Source: Hypomesus transpacificus (Eukaryota > Chordata > Actinopteri > Osmeriformes > Osmeridae). Taken from it: a stretch of DNA of 64,000 nucleotides. The stretch covers positions 997,449-1,061,448 of the forward strand of contig NC_061067.1 of the NCBI RefSeq assembly GCF_021917145.1, given 5' to 3'. The notes below the pieces were generated by a model, which searched no databases, was not told the origin of the DNA, and was given only the letters and a program-made list of their open reading frames with translations. Positions 1 to 55,683 of this stretch are shown piece by piece. The translations under genes were made by a program, and so were the position numbers. Each line of letters begins with the position of its first letter. Position 1 is the first letter of the stretch.

Positions 1-33600
<33,600 letters not shown>

Positions 33601-33611
33601 AATTCTCTGCA

Positions 33612-33617
33612 TTTATT
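33612..33617 (-). terminator. Candidate rnf6 polyadenylation signal
   Basis: tttatt on the plus strand is AATAAA on the rnf6 strand, about 180 bases past the stop codon. Other A-rich candidates are nearby, so this is one choice. Confidence 0.4.
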
Positions 33618-33793
33618 ATTTTAGTCCTTTTTTTTTTTCCTTTTTCTTCCCCGCTTGTGGCTCTACTTTTACAGCTGGAACATGACGGATATCTCTCAAT
33701 GAAATGAAGACATGAAAGTGCTATGTACATGCACGGCCCACTCGGGCATGCTCGTTAGGCCTGCAGGGGGCGACGTGGTGCCGGGGTCAGGGG

Positions 33794-36597
33794 TCAGTCT
33801 TGGTGTACGGCGAGGATGGGCTGCCTGCAGATGGGGCAGGTGTTGTTTTCAGACAGCCAGCGGTCGATGCAGTGGATGTGGAACTCGTGGGCGCAGGGCA
33901 GACGGCGCAGCTTGTTGCCCTGGGCGTACTCGTTGATGCAGACGCTGCAGGCTCGGCCCAGCTCGCCCTCCAAGCTGGCCTGGCCATAGGTGCGAGTGGC
34001 CAGATTGTCGATCTGCTCTTTGGTCAGGCCGCGAGGGTGATCCTCGTCCTCCTCGTCGTTGAGCAGGAAGAAGTGTGCCAGCCGCAGGATGGGCAGCGTT
34101 CCGTTCTCCACCAGGTTGTTGGTGTCCCTGCTAGTGGGCCGGCCCTCGTTGGGGTTGGCCACGCCCCCTCCTAACCTCGCCTGACCCTCCTCCTCCACCG
34201 TCCCCGCTAGCCCTTCCCTCACAGGCTCCGCCCCTGCGGCACCCACGTGGCCCAGCATGCCCTCGTTGCTGTGGATACGGTAGGCCTGCGCGGTGGCTGT
34301 GACGCTGGGGCCGTTGGGGTCGGGGTGGGCGGGCGCGGCGCTCTCCGAGTCGGCCTCCGTCTCCATGAGAGAGCTGAGCTCTCCGAAGCCCGTCATGATC
34401 TGGCGCAGGATGGATCTGAGGGCGGTGGAGCTGGGCTCCCCCAGCCCCGTCTCGCTGATGCGCCTCAGGGGGATCCGGATGGTGCTCACGTAGGTCCGGA
34501 TCCCGGCCCGCTCCGAGCGGGAGATGGTGCGCCGGAAGCCGCCGCTGTCGCTCTCGAAGGTGACGGTGTTCTCCGCGGCTCGGGCCCGCGAGCGCGTCCT
34601 GCTGGCGATGCTGTCCCGGTCCCGGTTCTCCCCCGGCCGGATCCGCCTCACCTGCAGATCCAGCATGATGGTGGGGTGTCGCCGCACGCCTGTTCCCGCT
34701 CCGCCGGCCGCGTGCGACTCACCCTCCTGTTCCCCCGCCTCGGGGACGGGCTCCGTCAGAGGAGCCGGCTCTGCTGCAGCCTCCGTTGTCGCTATGGGAA
34801 CAGAGGGGGTTCCATGGCCAGGCTCGGCAGTGTGGGCGTTGGAGCTGCTGCTGCCGCCGCCGCCACTAGGGGGCAGGGCAACGCTGGGGGCGGGGCTCCT
34901 CTGCAGAGGGGACCGGCTTCGCCGTGACGACCGGGAGGAGGCCCCGCCTCCTGCTGTCGCCCTGCGGATCCGCCCGCGGGATCGAGTCCTGCTGCTTCGT
35001 GGCTCCCGACCCGCTAGCGGCCCCAGGGAGCCGCCGGCCTGGAGGGCCACGCGGGGACAGTCTGGGGAAGCAGCCGCCTCCTCCTGCCCCTCCGCCACAG
35101 CTGCTCTGGGGGGCTGAGGCAGAGAGAGGCTACTCGGATTGTGAGGGCTAGGGGGCACAACGGGAGGGGTGGATGGGAGGTGCAAGGCCACACCTCTTCT
35201 TGGAGCCGGGGTGACAAGGGCCACCGGGGTAGAGAGGGGTGGGGCGGTGACAGGAGGGGTGGTGCTGCTGCGGGTGCGCCGTGTCTGAGCCCTCCTACTC
35301 AAAGTGGGGCGTGCCGAGGGGTACGGAGTGATCCTTGGGGGGGTGTAGGGCGATGGCCGGGGGGGGGGCGTGTAGGGGGCAGTGCGTATGGAGGCTGAGG
35401 CCGTGGATGAGGGGGGAAGGGGCAGCTCCGTGGGGTCGGAAGCCTCGCTGTGCTCCCCTGGTTCCGGCTGCTCGTGATTGATGTTGATCTCCAGGCTGAA
35501 GCGGAACTCCCCGCTGTTGGGGTTGGTGCGGCTGACCGCGCGCCAGGTCTGGTTGCCGCTCTGCCCGCTGCGGGTGGCGTTGCCAGTACGCCGGAATGTG
35601 TTCAGCCACTCCAGCAGTGAGTCCCCGTTTGAGGTCTCCGTTCCTGGCTCGGCAGCTCCTGAAACAAACACGTCATGAACCACCACACACACACAGCACC
35701 ACCTTGCTAAACTAATACTTCCACCCGTAAGCAATAAAGCCTTATCTAAGTAAATACTACACACGTAAACTAACCTAATCTACCTGCCCCTATTCAGCCT
35801 CCTCTACCTCCCCACTTTCCTCTCTCCTCCTCCACTCCCCTCTCTCCTCCTCCTCCTCCCTCCTCCCCCTCACCACTGCTGCTCTCCTCCTCCTTCCTCC
35901 CCTCCCACTCCCCTCTCTCCTCCACCTCCCTCTTCCCCCTCACCACTGCTGCTCCCCTCTCTCCTCCTCCTCCTCCTCCCTCCTCCTCCCTCCTCCTCCC
36001 TCACCACTGCTGCTCCCCTCTCTCCTCCACCTCCCTCCTCCCCCTCACCACTGCTGCTCTCCTCCTCTCCAGCCTCAGGGTTCTGCAGGCGTGGCTCAGG
36101 GCGGGGCTGGGACGACACGCGCTCCTTCGCTCCGTCCAGGCGCTGCCGCAGCTCCTCTGCCGTCACCTCCCCTGGAGAAGAGACAGAGGACACCACCCCC
36201 GTCAGGACACATCCCCGCTTCCAAAATCCCCGGTATTCATACGAGCCCTCTCATGGCTTAGTCTTAGCGCTGACTGGGTAGGAAAACAACATGTGTAGGA
36301 TGTCAGACTCTCTAGAGGCATCGTGTCCAATCAAGAGGCTCTGTGTGGTGTGTTGTTTTCTACGTGAACGCTGGATGGGTTGCAGTTCTGTGATTGGTGA
36401 GCAGATGCTTTTTGGGTGGTCATGGTAACCCTACCAGGTGTGCCCAGCAGGTTACTGTCCCTCATGAGACGGTACTCTTCCTCGCTTAGCTCGTTGATGA
36501 AGTGATAGTACGCCTCCTCCCGTCGAAGACGCTCCGCCTGTCTCCTCCGCTCATCTCGCCCACCAGGAGGGTCCATCACCATGGAAACCGCTGCCAT
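33794..36597 (-). CDS. rnf6: RNF6 RING-H2 E3 ubiquitin ligase
   Basis: RNF6 is a nuclear and axonal E3 ligase related to RLIM. Coding exons: 36435-36597, 36049-36171, 33794-35658, together 716 codons (human 685). Exon 1 has the family N-terminus [21 protein letters not shown]. The next has [16 protein letters not shown]. The long last exon has [20 protein letters not shown], an arginine/proline-rich middle, [20 protein letters not shown], and a C-terminal RING: CSVC at about 666, CAHEFHIHC, and CPIC to about 706, a C3H2C3 pattern with all eight ligands. CPICRQP favours RNF6 over RLIM (CPICRRA). The start is uncertain: an AG acceptor lies just after the first ATG, so MVMDPPGG or MDPPGG may be the real start. 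Stop TGA at 33796-33794. Confidence 0.93.
35874..36055 (-). repeat. Minisatellite that carries the rnf6 exon-end splice donor four times
   Basis: The transcript-sense motif GCAGCAGTG/GTGAGGG occurs with exon-side ends at 36049, 36005, 35944 and 35874, in CT-rich (GGA-rich in sense) sequence. Steps are 44, 61 and 70 bases. The 36049 site joins the last exon in frame. The 35944 site adds 105 bases, 35 Glu/Gly/Arg-rich codons, also in frame. The other two shift the frame. Confidence 0.85.
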
Positions 36598-45006
<8,409 letters not shown>

Positions 45007-45990
45007 CCCCCCTCACCCGGACCCCTCACCCGGACCCCCACTCGCCCCCCCTCTCCCCCGCCACCACGCCCACTCGGGAGAATGTACTGAGGGATGTGCG
45101 AGTGGGTTATTCTTATTGTTTTCTTCATGGCATCAGCCTACTACCGCCAAAACCCCACCCCAGAGGGGCCCCCTCCCTGCAGGCCGTCTGGAGGCTGAGG
45201 GGAACGGGGCATACGGTCTGGACCCAGCACTGCTGCGGAGCGGAGGCCCTGACCAGGAAGGCTGAGGAGGAGGGATGTTGTCAGCTTCTCTCCACTCGTA
45301 ACATCATAACCACATCCATTTGTGACCCTCAGAAGACAGATCTCCATAGCCGGTACTCCACTGCAACAGATTCAAATGAAGATGACTCAGTTTGGGGGAG
45401 GGGGGGTGGGGGGGAGGTTTGTCTCCTGTCCTCCTGTACCCTACACCTCCCTCGTTCCCTCCTCCTCCCCTCGCCTCCTCCACCAAAACTCTACCCAGCC
45501 GGTTCCCCTTTTCCTGTTGAAGCTTGGATGAGACTAAAGCTGCTATGCGACTGACGGCATCGACAGAGTGCCTACCCCTCTGTCCTCATGTCTGTCTGTC
45601 CTCCTGTCTGTCTGTGTGTCTTGTCTGTCTGCCTCTACAAGGGCCTTCGCTGGGGACCGAACACAGCTGCTGACCGAACGCAGCTGCTGACCGGGACGTG
45701 CTGGGAGCAGGTGGGGCACCCACTGCAAGAACGAGGAAAAGAGAAAAAAAAAAAAAAAAGATTTTAGTCGTTTCTAATTTAATCTGTTTTCTTGGTTCTG
45801 TGTTCATGGTGAGGATGAAATCGGCTGATGTGGTCAGCAGTCGTTCACTGTTGGCAAGCCTTAGAACTTCATGAGAAAACCAACCAATTGTCGAGGACAG
45901 CAGATGGAACATTGTACTGTATTGTATTGAAATATTTTACATGAAGCAAGTATCCTGACAATAAAAGAGGAAAAACGGCACTATTATAAG
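45007..45990 (+). other. cdk8 3' UTR with polyadenylation signal
   Basis: About 950 bases follow the stop codon. AATAAA at 45960-45965 is the only strong signal in the spacer before the assembly gap. C-rich stretches and a poly-A run near 45748 lie within it. Confidence 0.65.
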
Positions 45991-46079
45991 TGTTTTTTGT
46001 ACACATCTAATTAGATCTGTGAAGTGGATAGAGGAGTAAGTGCAAGTGGGTACTTTTTCGTTTTTTTTTCTTCTTCCAG

Positions 46080-46366
46080 GAATAGAACTCCTTCATGGAG
46101 CCCATCTCAGTCCTATATTCGGGATCGCAAAAATATATTTATTTTCCATATGGGTCACAAGCTTGTCGGAAAAGCAGCAATGATACCCTGTGTTATTTTA
46201 CGCTTCTATGCACCCAGTGCTACTTCCCAATGATGGAGGTGGCAGATATTCGCCTCCCAGATCATCAAAAGAAGCTTGACCACGTGTCGTTTAGCTTCCC
46301 TGAATCTAACCAAAGATGGATATTTGTTATGGATCGTTTGGGTCATTTTAAAGTATTGAGTAAGTC
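46080..46366 (+). other. Exon-like open segment before the gap, unassigned
   Basis: A pyrimidine tract and AG (ttcttcttccag) at 46079 are followed by an open frame, whose ATG at 46095 starts MEPISVLYSGSQKYIYFPYG and which runs to GHFKVLS. Then comes a donor-like TTGA/GTAAGT about 10 bases before the N run. The peptide matches nothing I recognise and is not the WAVE N-terminus. It may be an exon of an unrelated or transposable gene, or a misjoined contig end. Confidence 0.3.
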
Positions 46367-46369
46367 CCC

Positions 46370-46869
46370 NNNNNNNNNNNNNNNNNNNNNNNNNNNNNNN
46401 NNNNNNNNNNNNNNNNNNNNNNNNNNNNNNNNNNNNNNNNNNNNNNNNNNNNNNNNNNNNNNNNNNNNNNNNNNNNNNNNNNNNNNNNNNNNNNNNNNNN
46501 NNNNNNNNNNNNNNNNNNNNNNNNNNNNNNNNNNNNNNNNNNNNNNNNNNNNNNNNNNNNNNNNNNNNNNNNNNNNNNNNNNNNNNNNNNNNNNNNNNNN
46601 NNNNNNNNNNNNNNNNNNNNNNNNNNNNNNNNNNNNNNNNNNNNNNNNNNNNNNNNNNNNNNNNNNNNNNNNNNNNNNNNNNNNNNNNNNNNNNNNNNNN
46701 NNNNNNNNNNNNNNNNNNNNNNNNNNNNNNNNNNNNNNNNNNNNNNNNNNNNNNNNNNNNNNNNNNNNNNNNNNNNNNNNNNNNNNNNNNNNNNNNNNNN
46801 NNNNNNNNNNNNNNNNNNNNNNNNNNNNNNNNNNNNNNNNNNNNNNNNNNNNNNNNNNNNNNNNNNNNN
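46370..46869. other. Assembly gap, exactly 500 N
   Basis: A run of 500 N, a round number typical of an unknown-size scaffold gap. The wasf3 exons for the N-terminal WAVE homology domain are missing upstream of 47004 and may lie here. Confidence 0.97.
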
Positions 46870-47003
46870 TGAAATTCTAGCTGCTTTCTTCTCTCCCAGG
46901 AACACGCACAACCACAATCTTCCTTTTTTCTCTTTCCATCTCTCCTTCTCTTGCTCTCGTCCTCCTTGTCTCCTTCTGTTCCTCTCTCTCTCCCTGGCCC
47001 CAG

Positions 47004-49419
<2,416 letters not shown>

Positions 49420-50077
49420 GAAATGCAGACAAGCTCATGTCCACACATCCACACACACCTGTACACACACACCTGTACACACACACTTGTACACGCACAC
49501 AATACCAATCAGTCGATCACTCAACATTGTGAATGCACACTTTATCACTGCTGCAAATTTCTACATACACGCCTAAGATACACACACAATTACACGTGGG
49601 CTGGTTTGTCGTGAGCTTAGTCTTTGGCACCTGTGTGTAGCTCTGATAGCTTAGCTGTGAGTTTGGACACTAAACCTCTTCATCCCAAACTGCATCAGAG
49701 ACATCAGAACTGGAACCACTAGGGGGGGGTGTTCAAGAAGGACAGCAATCTAGAATTCTGGAATTGTTTAATCATTAAAAAATGTTAACCGATTATCTTG
49801 ATATGCCCTATATGAGAGTAGCTCAGTTGTAGAGACACACACACACACGCGCGCCAATCCTAAATGTTAATACTGACCACTCTAAAACCTCATGTTGGAC
49901 TCTGCATCATTCACCCTTTAGTGTGCTCTTGATACTCTGAGGGCTTCACAAGTGCACCCCAGCAGACACTTGGCTCCCTCTGGCTGGCTCTGAACGCCAC
50001 CAGAGCAGCCCAGTGGCTCTCGGGAGCAGCAGCTCATCTCATGGGCAGCAGAGGGGCTGTCTGAAGGCCGAGGTAGA

Positions 50078-50205
50078 GGGCCTCTCTCTGGGCCTCTCTC
50101 TGGACCTCTCTCTGGGCCTCTCTCTAGGCCTCGCTCTGGACCTCTCTCTGGGCCTCTCTCTGGGCCTCTCTCTGGGCCTCTCTCTGGGCCTCTCTCTGGG
50201 CCCTC
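50078..50205. repeat. 12-bp minisatellite gggcctctctct
   Basis: About ten copies of gggcctctctct or ggacctctctct, probably in the wasf3 3' UTR or just past it. Confidence 0.9.
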
Positions 50206-52833
50206 TGGTCTTGTCTTTTCTAACGTTTTTACTGAAACACTTGTTAATAAGGTAATACTGCAACAAGACTTTGTTTTTAAATGTGTAGCTCCTAGCAACT
50301 GGAACTTACAGGCAGTAGTTCTGTTTGTCGCTCTAAACTGTGAACAGGAACGAGGGGCTGGTATGTCCTGAGGGGGCTTGGTCGAGCGGAGGGTGAGTGA
50401 TTACAGGATGTGACTGAGAACCGTCAGATGAGTGTGTGATCTGCTCAGAAGGTGCCTGGCAGAGATGTAGCGAGATGGAAGGAGGCTGCTGATTGGATGG
50501 GGGGTTACCATGGCTATTTCGATGTGAGCTCAGTGACATTTGACCCCTGTGAAGAATTAAAAAAAAAACACGAGGCGTAGTAACCATCACAGATCTGTGT
50601 CTGCGCCTCCTTTTTTTTCCATCATTGTCATAGGAACAACTCAGCCCTGATGCTGAGACGCAGTTTCCACGGTAACGATACAGCTGAGAAGAGGGTTGCC
50701 GGGGCAACTGAGAACCAGGGGGAAGGCCATAAGCCAGTGTATAAACAAAACAATCAACCCAGAGATGTTTTTTCTTCAATGCACAGCACATTCTTTTAAT
50801 ACAAAATTAACAAGATCTCTCAATTCAGGAAACTAACCAAAGCAATAAAAAGTACCACTAACACGTTGGAAAAATATACACCACCTTCACACAATGTTTT
50901 ACAATATCTCAGTAAGTTTAGTGCATGTTGATTATCGTTTAGTTTTCATTTTGCAGATACATAATTTCTTGTGCCATTTTTCATCAAAAAATAAAGTGCA
51001 TTTCACATTTAACACTATGCATACGCCTAAACAAGATGCTGTTATTCTACTGGTCCTCTCTCCCCACCCCAACCACACACACACACATTCTGAGGCCTTT
51101 GACTTGCAGTCTGGTATTTAGCTCTGGTTTTGGGGCACACAGCACACCATCCCTGCGATGTCCCCTTGAACACAAAATCAATTATTAGTCCCAAATGATA
51201 CCTCATTCCTCTGTACAATCAATATGATATTCATATGTGCGTTTACAGTGCACCGTTGTTCAACATTGAGTAATAAATAATAAGTGTTCCGTATCTATAC
51301 AAGAGAGGTCCTTTATTCTACTAGAGGGGAAGCCCTTATTATTATGCATTCCAACCAGGAAAGCTCACCAAAGCTCATTCAAAATGGCGTTGCTGACAAT
51401 ACTGTTGTAGCCTGTCAAATAGACTATTTCCCCATCAGAGTAGACCTAGTTTCACATGGATTTATCCAACACTCCTCTTCTCCCACATCTACAAGCTACG
51501 AGCTAGGCAAATAGTTCTCCTTGCCCTCTCATACAATTTTCTGCCGTACAACTTCATCAGGTAGTGACGCTGGCTTTTTCCCTCGGGCACAGAGTAAGCA
51601 CTGTATTATTTAACAACCAATTTAAGTGGTCTTAGAATGTACATCAGGTAAACCTGCCGTGTCAATCCTGCCCTCTGCTAAATGTGGCATGTCGGGATTT
51701 AGGGTCGGTTCATCATGACTTAAAGACTCACACTTGGGTAGCACCATGCATGAGGTCATAATGACCCTCAGCACGCCATATCCACGGAATTCGATAAATC
51801 AAATAAACAATAGTCTTGAATAATACTATATTCAGATGAGGCAATAGAATCCCAGATTAAATCTAGAATAGCTCAGGTAAAATTGTGCTGGGGCAGGGTT
51901 TAAAATCAATTGAACAAAACAAATTATTCATACTGTAAATTTCTCTCAAGGACCAATAGTTAGGGCATATAAAGGAAGGGAGAGGGAGAAATACTGACAC
52001 ATTGGTTTGGACATTTCAGCATTGCTTTCATCTGCACTCCATCCAGTTTGGGCTTGAAGTGCTAGAATGCTCCTGAAAAGTCAGGGTTGTGTGTTTAAAT
52101 CCCTCTTCATCTAGTCCTACGAGCCAGAAGCTCTCAGAACACTGGAAAGACTGGAAGCCAAACCCCTAGAAGGTCACAGGGTCACACAGGAAGTCCTTCC
52201 TCAGATCTGTCCGTTGATAGACGTGCAGCTACTGATTACAAACACACACACACACACACATGCACACACTCAGACAACATGCAACTCATACTGCAGTACA
52301 CACACAAGTTGTCCTTATTCACATACTCACAGATACTTCAGAATGCAACACTCAAAAACACTTCTTAGGCTCACAAAGGCCAATGCAATGGAAAACCATT
52401 GTCAGATACTAGGAATGACCGAAGCCTGATCATAGAGAATACTTCTTGGAGGACAATGAGGCAGTGACATCATAGTGAATCATGATAACATGTAATAATG
52501 GCAGTCAACAAAGTGATACAGTCCCTTGAATCCCATTTGGAAAGGTCCTGGGTGTCTATAAGTCCTAAAGATAGGAGTTTTTAGCTCTGAATGGTCGTAT
52601 GTTAGACGTTATTAGGCATCCTTGTGGGAATATGGTTATTGACGTATTTGATTGCAGGAGGTGGTCATGTTGCCGGGGAGCGGGGAGACAGTTATTGCTG
52701 TTTGAGTATTGCTTTCCATCAGATGGATAATAACTAGCGGCCAGGCTAGTTATTGCTGCTCAATGATATGATCTGGCAGAATGGGGGGGTCCTCTGGACG
52801 AGCACAGATTCACAGGTCTGCACATCGCCTTCA

Positions 52834-52955
52834 ATTACCCAACCCTGGGAGATGGTTCAATCCTCCAACCCTGGACCCTGGGAGATGGTTCAATCCCCCA
52901 ACCCTGGCCCCTGGGAGATGGTTCAATTCCCCAACCCTGGACCCTGGGAGATGGT
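52834..52955. repeat. 33-bp minisatellite
   Basis: Between three and four copies of a 33-bp unit containing ctgggagatggttcaat and ccaaccctgga. The period is a multiple of three, so short ORFs appear on both strands. Confidence 0.9.
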
Positions 52956-54487
52956 TCAGCTTGGACGTTGAAGGGTGTTGACTGGGAGACAAAAACACCA
53001 GGCTTCCACATTCAAACTCTGGAGGGACAGGAGGTACCTGATGCACTAGAGGTGAGATGAGGCAAGAAGGAAGTCAGAGTCAGAGCAGGAAGAAAGGGAC
53101 GTTTCAATGGCTGTCCCATCCAAGCAAACGGATATTAGAAGTTGTAGCATTATAGGGCTGCGTTCTCCTGGTTGTCCTGGGATACCCAGCTGTGTTCACA
53201 TGGTTTGGCGTGGGGTGGGGTCGGGCAGGGTTCATCTAATAGGATACACTTTGCAGCACATTGGTAGCGCCATAGCAGTCATTTCACTCTGATTGGTTTA
53301 GCATCCATTGATGATTGTAGCTCAGGTTGTTGTTTTTTTGCAAGACATATGAGGTACAGAGAAGCTGATAATATGAGGTGTGATCATGTATGTGGACTGT
53401 AGAAAACAATAAACATTTAAAAATGAATGCAGAGCTGTGAAACAGAGCCCACTGCTGCATTACACGTGTCCAGACAGGCAGACCACTGGATGATGGGGGT
53501 CATTTCAAGCCTAATGAATGAAAAGAGGCCCTACATTCAACTCCCAACGTTTTCCAAGCCAGTGGGCATGAGCACTTAGCTTGAGTCCTTTCATAATCCC
53601 TTACATTCAAGTGAACGCTAAACACGTGAGGCCTGCTTCATGCAATGACAAAAAGGGCGGAGGGGTGATAAAATAGCATTACATCATCACATTGTAATAA
53701 TTTAAAGGCATTAGAGGGGGGTTAATTGCGCACGTTGGGGCATCGACCGGTGAATATCGGCAGGCTAAGTTTTCACCTTACACAACTGGCAAGGAAAACA
53801 GTATCATACATTCGCAAACGCTCCAGGGTGCGGGTTTTTAAAGCCAAATTTAAAATGAAGAGAGATTGTGAGGTGAGGAGCTCGCTCCGGCTTGATTTCT
53901 TTCCTTCGTGTCTGTGGAGGACGCAAGCCGCGGATCAGTGAGCGCCCGAGCTATTTTTAGCTCTCTGTGGTTGTTTAGCTTTCCACGCACGTTCGGAGTG
54001 CAGCGAGACGCGATGCTCCAGCCTCAGCCGGCCTTCATTGTGAAAATGGCTGCATCTTTGTTGGCCCCATCTCTCTTTTCTCTACCCATGCGTCACATTA
54101 GCACAAACACGTGAGCTCTTAATCTGCCGTGCTCGTTTACGCACGCACCCACTGTGGCACATCTTTAATAGTCTAATAATAATAATATCCTCTCGTTTGA
54201 AGATAGAAAAGCTCACATCAACAAAAGCTCTAGAATGCTAAAACCGTAATCACATTCTATTTACAGCTGTTGCCTGCCAATCGACGCATCCACTTGTCCC
54301 AGCGCCATCGGCAGACCAGGGCGTGGCTCGTTGCAGTTGCCTGAGCTGTAATACTGTGGCTGAAACAAGCCCTCTACACAGAGCCATGCAAATGACCCCC
54401 TAACCCCTCCTCCTTCTGTTGCTGCTTGAACTGGCCTCCCCACAGAGCCGTGTAGCAGCCAACATCCAGGGCACCTGCATGCCAGGG

Positions 54488-55513
54488 TCAGACATCACTG
54501 GGGGTCCGTGCCCGGTGGGCCACGCTGGCCGGCACACACCCGCAGCACACCAGCCACAGGGCCTTCTGGATCTCCTGGTTCCGGAAGGCGTAGATGACGG
54601 GGTTGATGACGGAATTGTAGGTGGCGGGCACCAGGGTGGCGTAGGTGTAGAGCGGCGGGTACGTGTAGTCTGCGATGAGCGAGTACACCGTGAAGGGCAT
54701 CCAGCAGGCGGCGAAGGTGCCCAGGATGATAGCCAGCGTGGACACGCCCTTCCTGGTGGTGACGTAGTGGGGCGTGGCCGCCAGGAAGTGATGCTGCAGG
54801 GCGATCTGGTGCGCGTGCCGCATGACGATCTTGCAGATCTGCACGTACAGCTGCAGCATGAGGCCAAACAGGAACAGGAAGGAGACGGAGAGCACCGCCA
54901 CGTTGTTCTTGGTCAGCGGTCTCACCACGCTACAGGTGGACTCCTCGTCCAGACAGTTGACCCCTGTGACGGGCAGTAGGCCCAGGCAGAGGGACAACCC
55001 CCACAGCAGCACCAGCATGGTGTAGGTGAACGCCGCCGTGCGCTCCGAGTTGTAGGTGAGAGCGTAGTAGAGAGACAGGTAACGGTCGATGGTGATGGCC
55101 AGCAGGCTGAAGACAGAGGCAGAGAAGGAGGCAACCACCAGGCCAACGGTGAGCAGCTGGGCTGAGTCGGACTGCAGCAGGTAGGCACAGGTGAAGTGAA
55201 GCACCAGGCCCACCCCGGCCAGCAGGTCGGCCAGGGCCAGGCTACCGATCAGCAGGAACATGGGTGCTCGCAGGGCAATGTTCTGCCAGATCACCAGCAC
55301 CACCAGGGCGTTCTCACAGGCGATGAGCGTCCCTGAGGAGCACAGCACGATGTCCCAGGGGTTGACCAGGAGGGGGAGCTGGCTGGGGGGGAGGGAGTCT
55401 GCTGGTGAGAATGTCCCCATGGTTGTGTTTTCCAGTGGCCCCCCGCCACTGCTAGCCCACCCCGTGGGGTCAGGGGTTGACCAGCTGGGGGTGACTGGTG
55501 GCTCGTCACTCAT
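54488..55513 (-). CDS. gpr12: GPR12 orphan class A GPCR, 341 aa, single coding exon
   Basis: GPR12 is a constitutively active Gs-coupled receptor of neurons and oocytes, close to GPR3 and GPR6. The 341-aa frame is intact (human 334). A variable N-terminus with sequon N29-T-T is followed by seven hydrophobic helices starting near residue 51 (NPWDIVLCSSGTL). DRY is at 143-145 in AITIDRYLSLYYALTY. The Cys pair in the second extracellular loop is in NCLDEESTC. KIVMRHAHQIALQHHF marks the TM5-TM6 loop, CWMPF is in TM6, NPVIY at 304-308 in TM7, and the end is ARTPSDV. The intron-free coding exon, RHAHQIALQHHF loop and SPSDV-like tail identify GPR12. Just upstream, TTTTCAG/ACGGGAGG at 55527 is a splice acceptor, so a 5' UTR exon lies further right. 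Confidence 0.97.
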   Translation of the reverse strand: MSDEPPVTPSWSTPDPTGWASSGGGPLENTTMGTFSPADSLPPSQLPLLVNPWDIVLCSSGTLIACENALVVLVIWQNIALRAPMFLLIGSLALADLLAGVGLVLHFTCAYLLQSDSAQLLTVGLVVASFSASVFSLLAITIDRYLSLYYALTYNSERTAAFTYTMLVLLWGLSLCLGLLPVTGVNCLDEESTCSVVRPLTKNNVAVLSVSFLFLFGLMLQLYVQICKIVMRHAHQIALQHHFLAATPHYVTTRKGVSTLAIILGTFAACWMPFTVYSLIADYTYPPLYTYATLVPATYNSVINPVIYAFRNQEIQKALWLVCCGCVPASVAHRARTPSDV

Positions 55514-55589
55514 TGTGCCTCCCGTCTGAAAATAAATGTCAATGTAATGTTGTGATAAGGTACAAATTCATGGACATTTCTGACTTCAT

Positions 55590-55683
55590 GTGGTTCAGGG
55601 GCAGTTCTATGGGCGCATGTGAAGCCCTCTGTGACATGCTTGCGTGTAAAAAGGGCTATACAAATATATTTGATTTGATTCTG
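55590..55683 (+). repeat. Dispersed fish repeat fragment
   Basis: Reads gtgaagccctctgtgacatg, then aaaaagggctatacaaatat and atttgatttgatt. Same family as 17262-17336 in the opposite orientation. Confidence 0.6.

Larger units (their letters stand above)
49420..54487. other. wasf3-gpr12 intergenic interval
   Basis: Holds the wasf3 3' UTR and the gpr12 3' side, which converge. AATAAA-type signals for wasf3 occur near 50842 and 50988, without a clear choice. Two minisatellites lie at 50078-50205 and 52834-52955. I recognise no gene. An AT-rich stretch at 50.8-52.6 kb is plain unique sequence. Confidence 0.55.

Noticed and set aside
34247-35117. Two plus-strand ORFs of about 200 aa antisense to rnf6
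   Set aside because: They lie opposite the GC-rich arginine/proline coding exon of rnf6; composition alone keeps them open and they match no family.
46095-46880. 261-aa ORF crossing the gap
   Set aside because: Two thirds of it is N; only the first 90 codons are real sequence.
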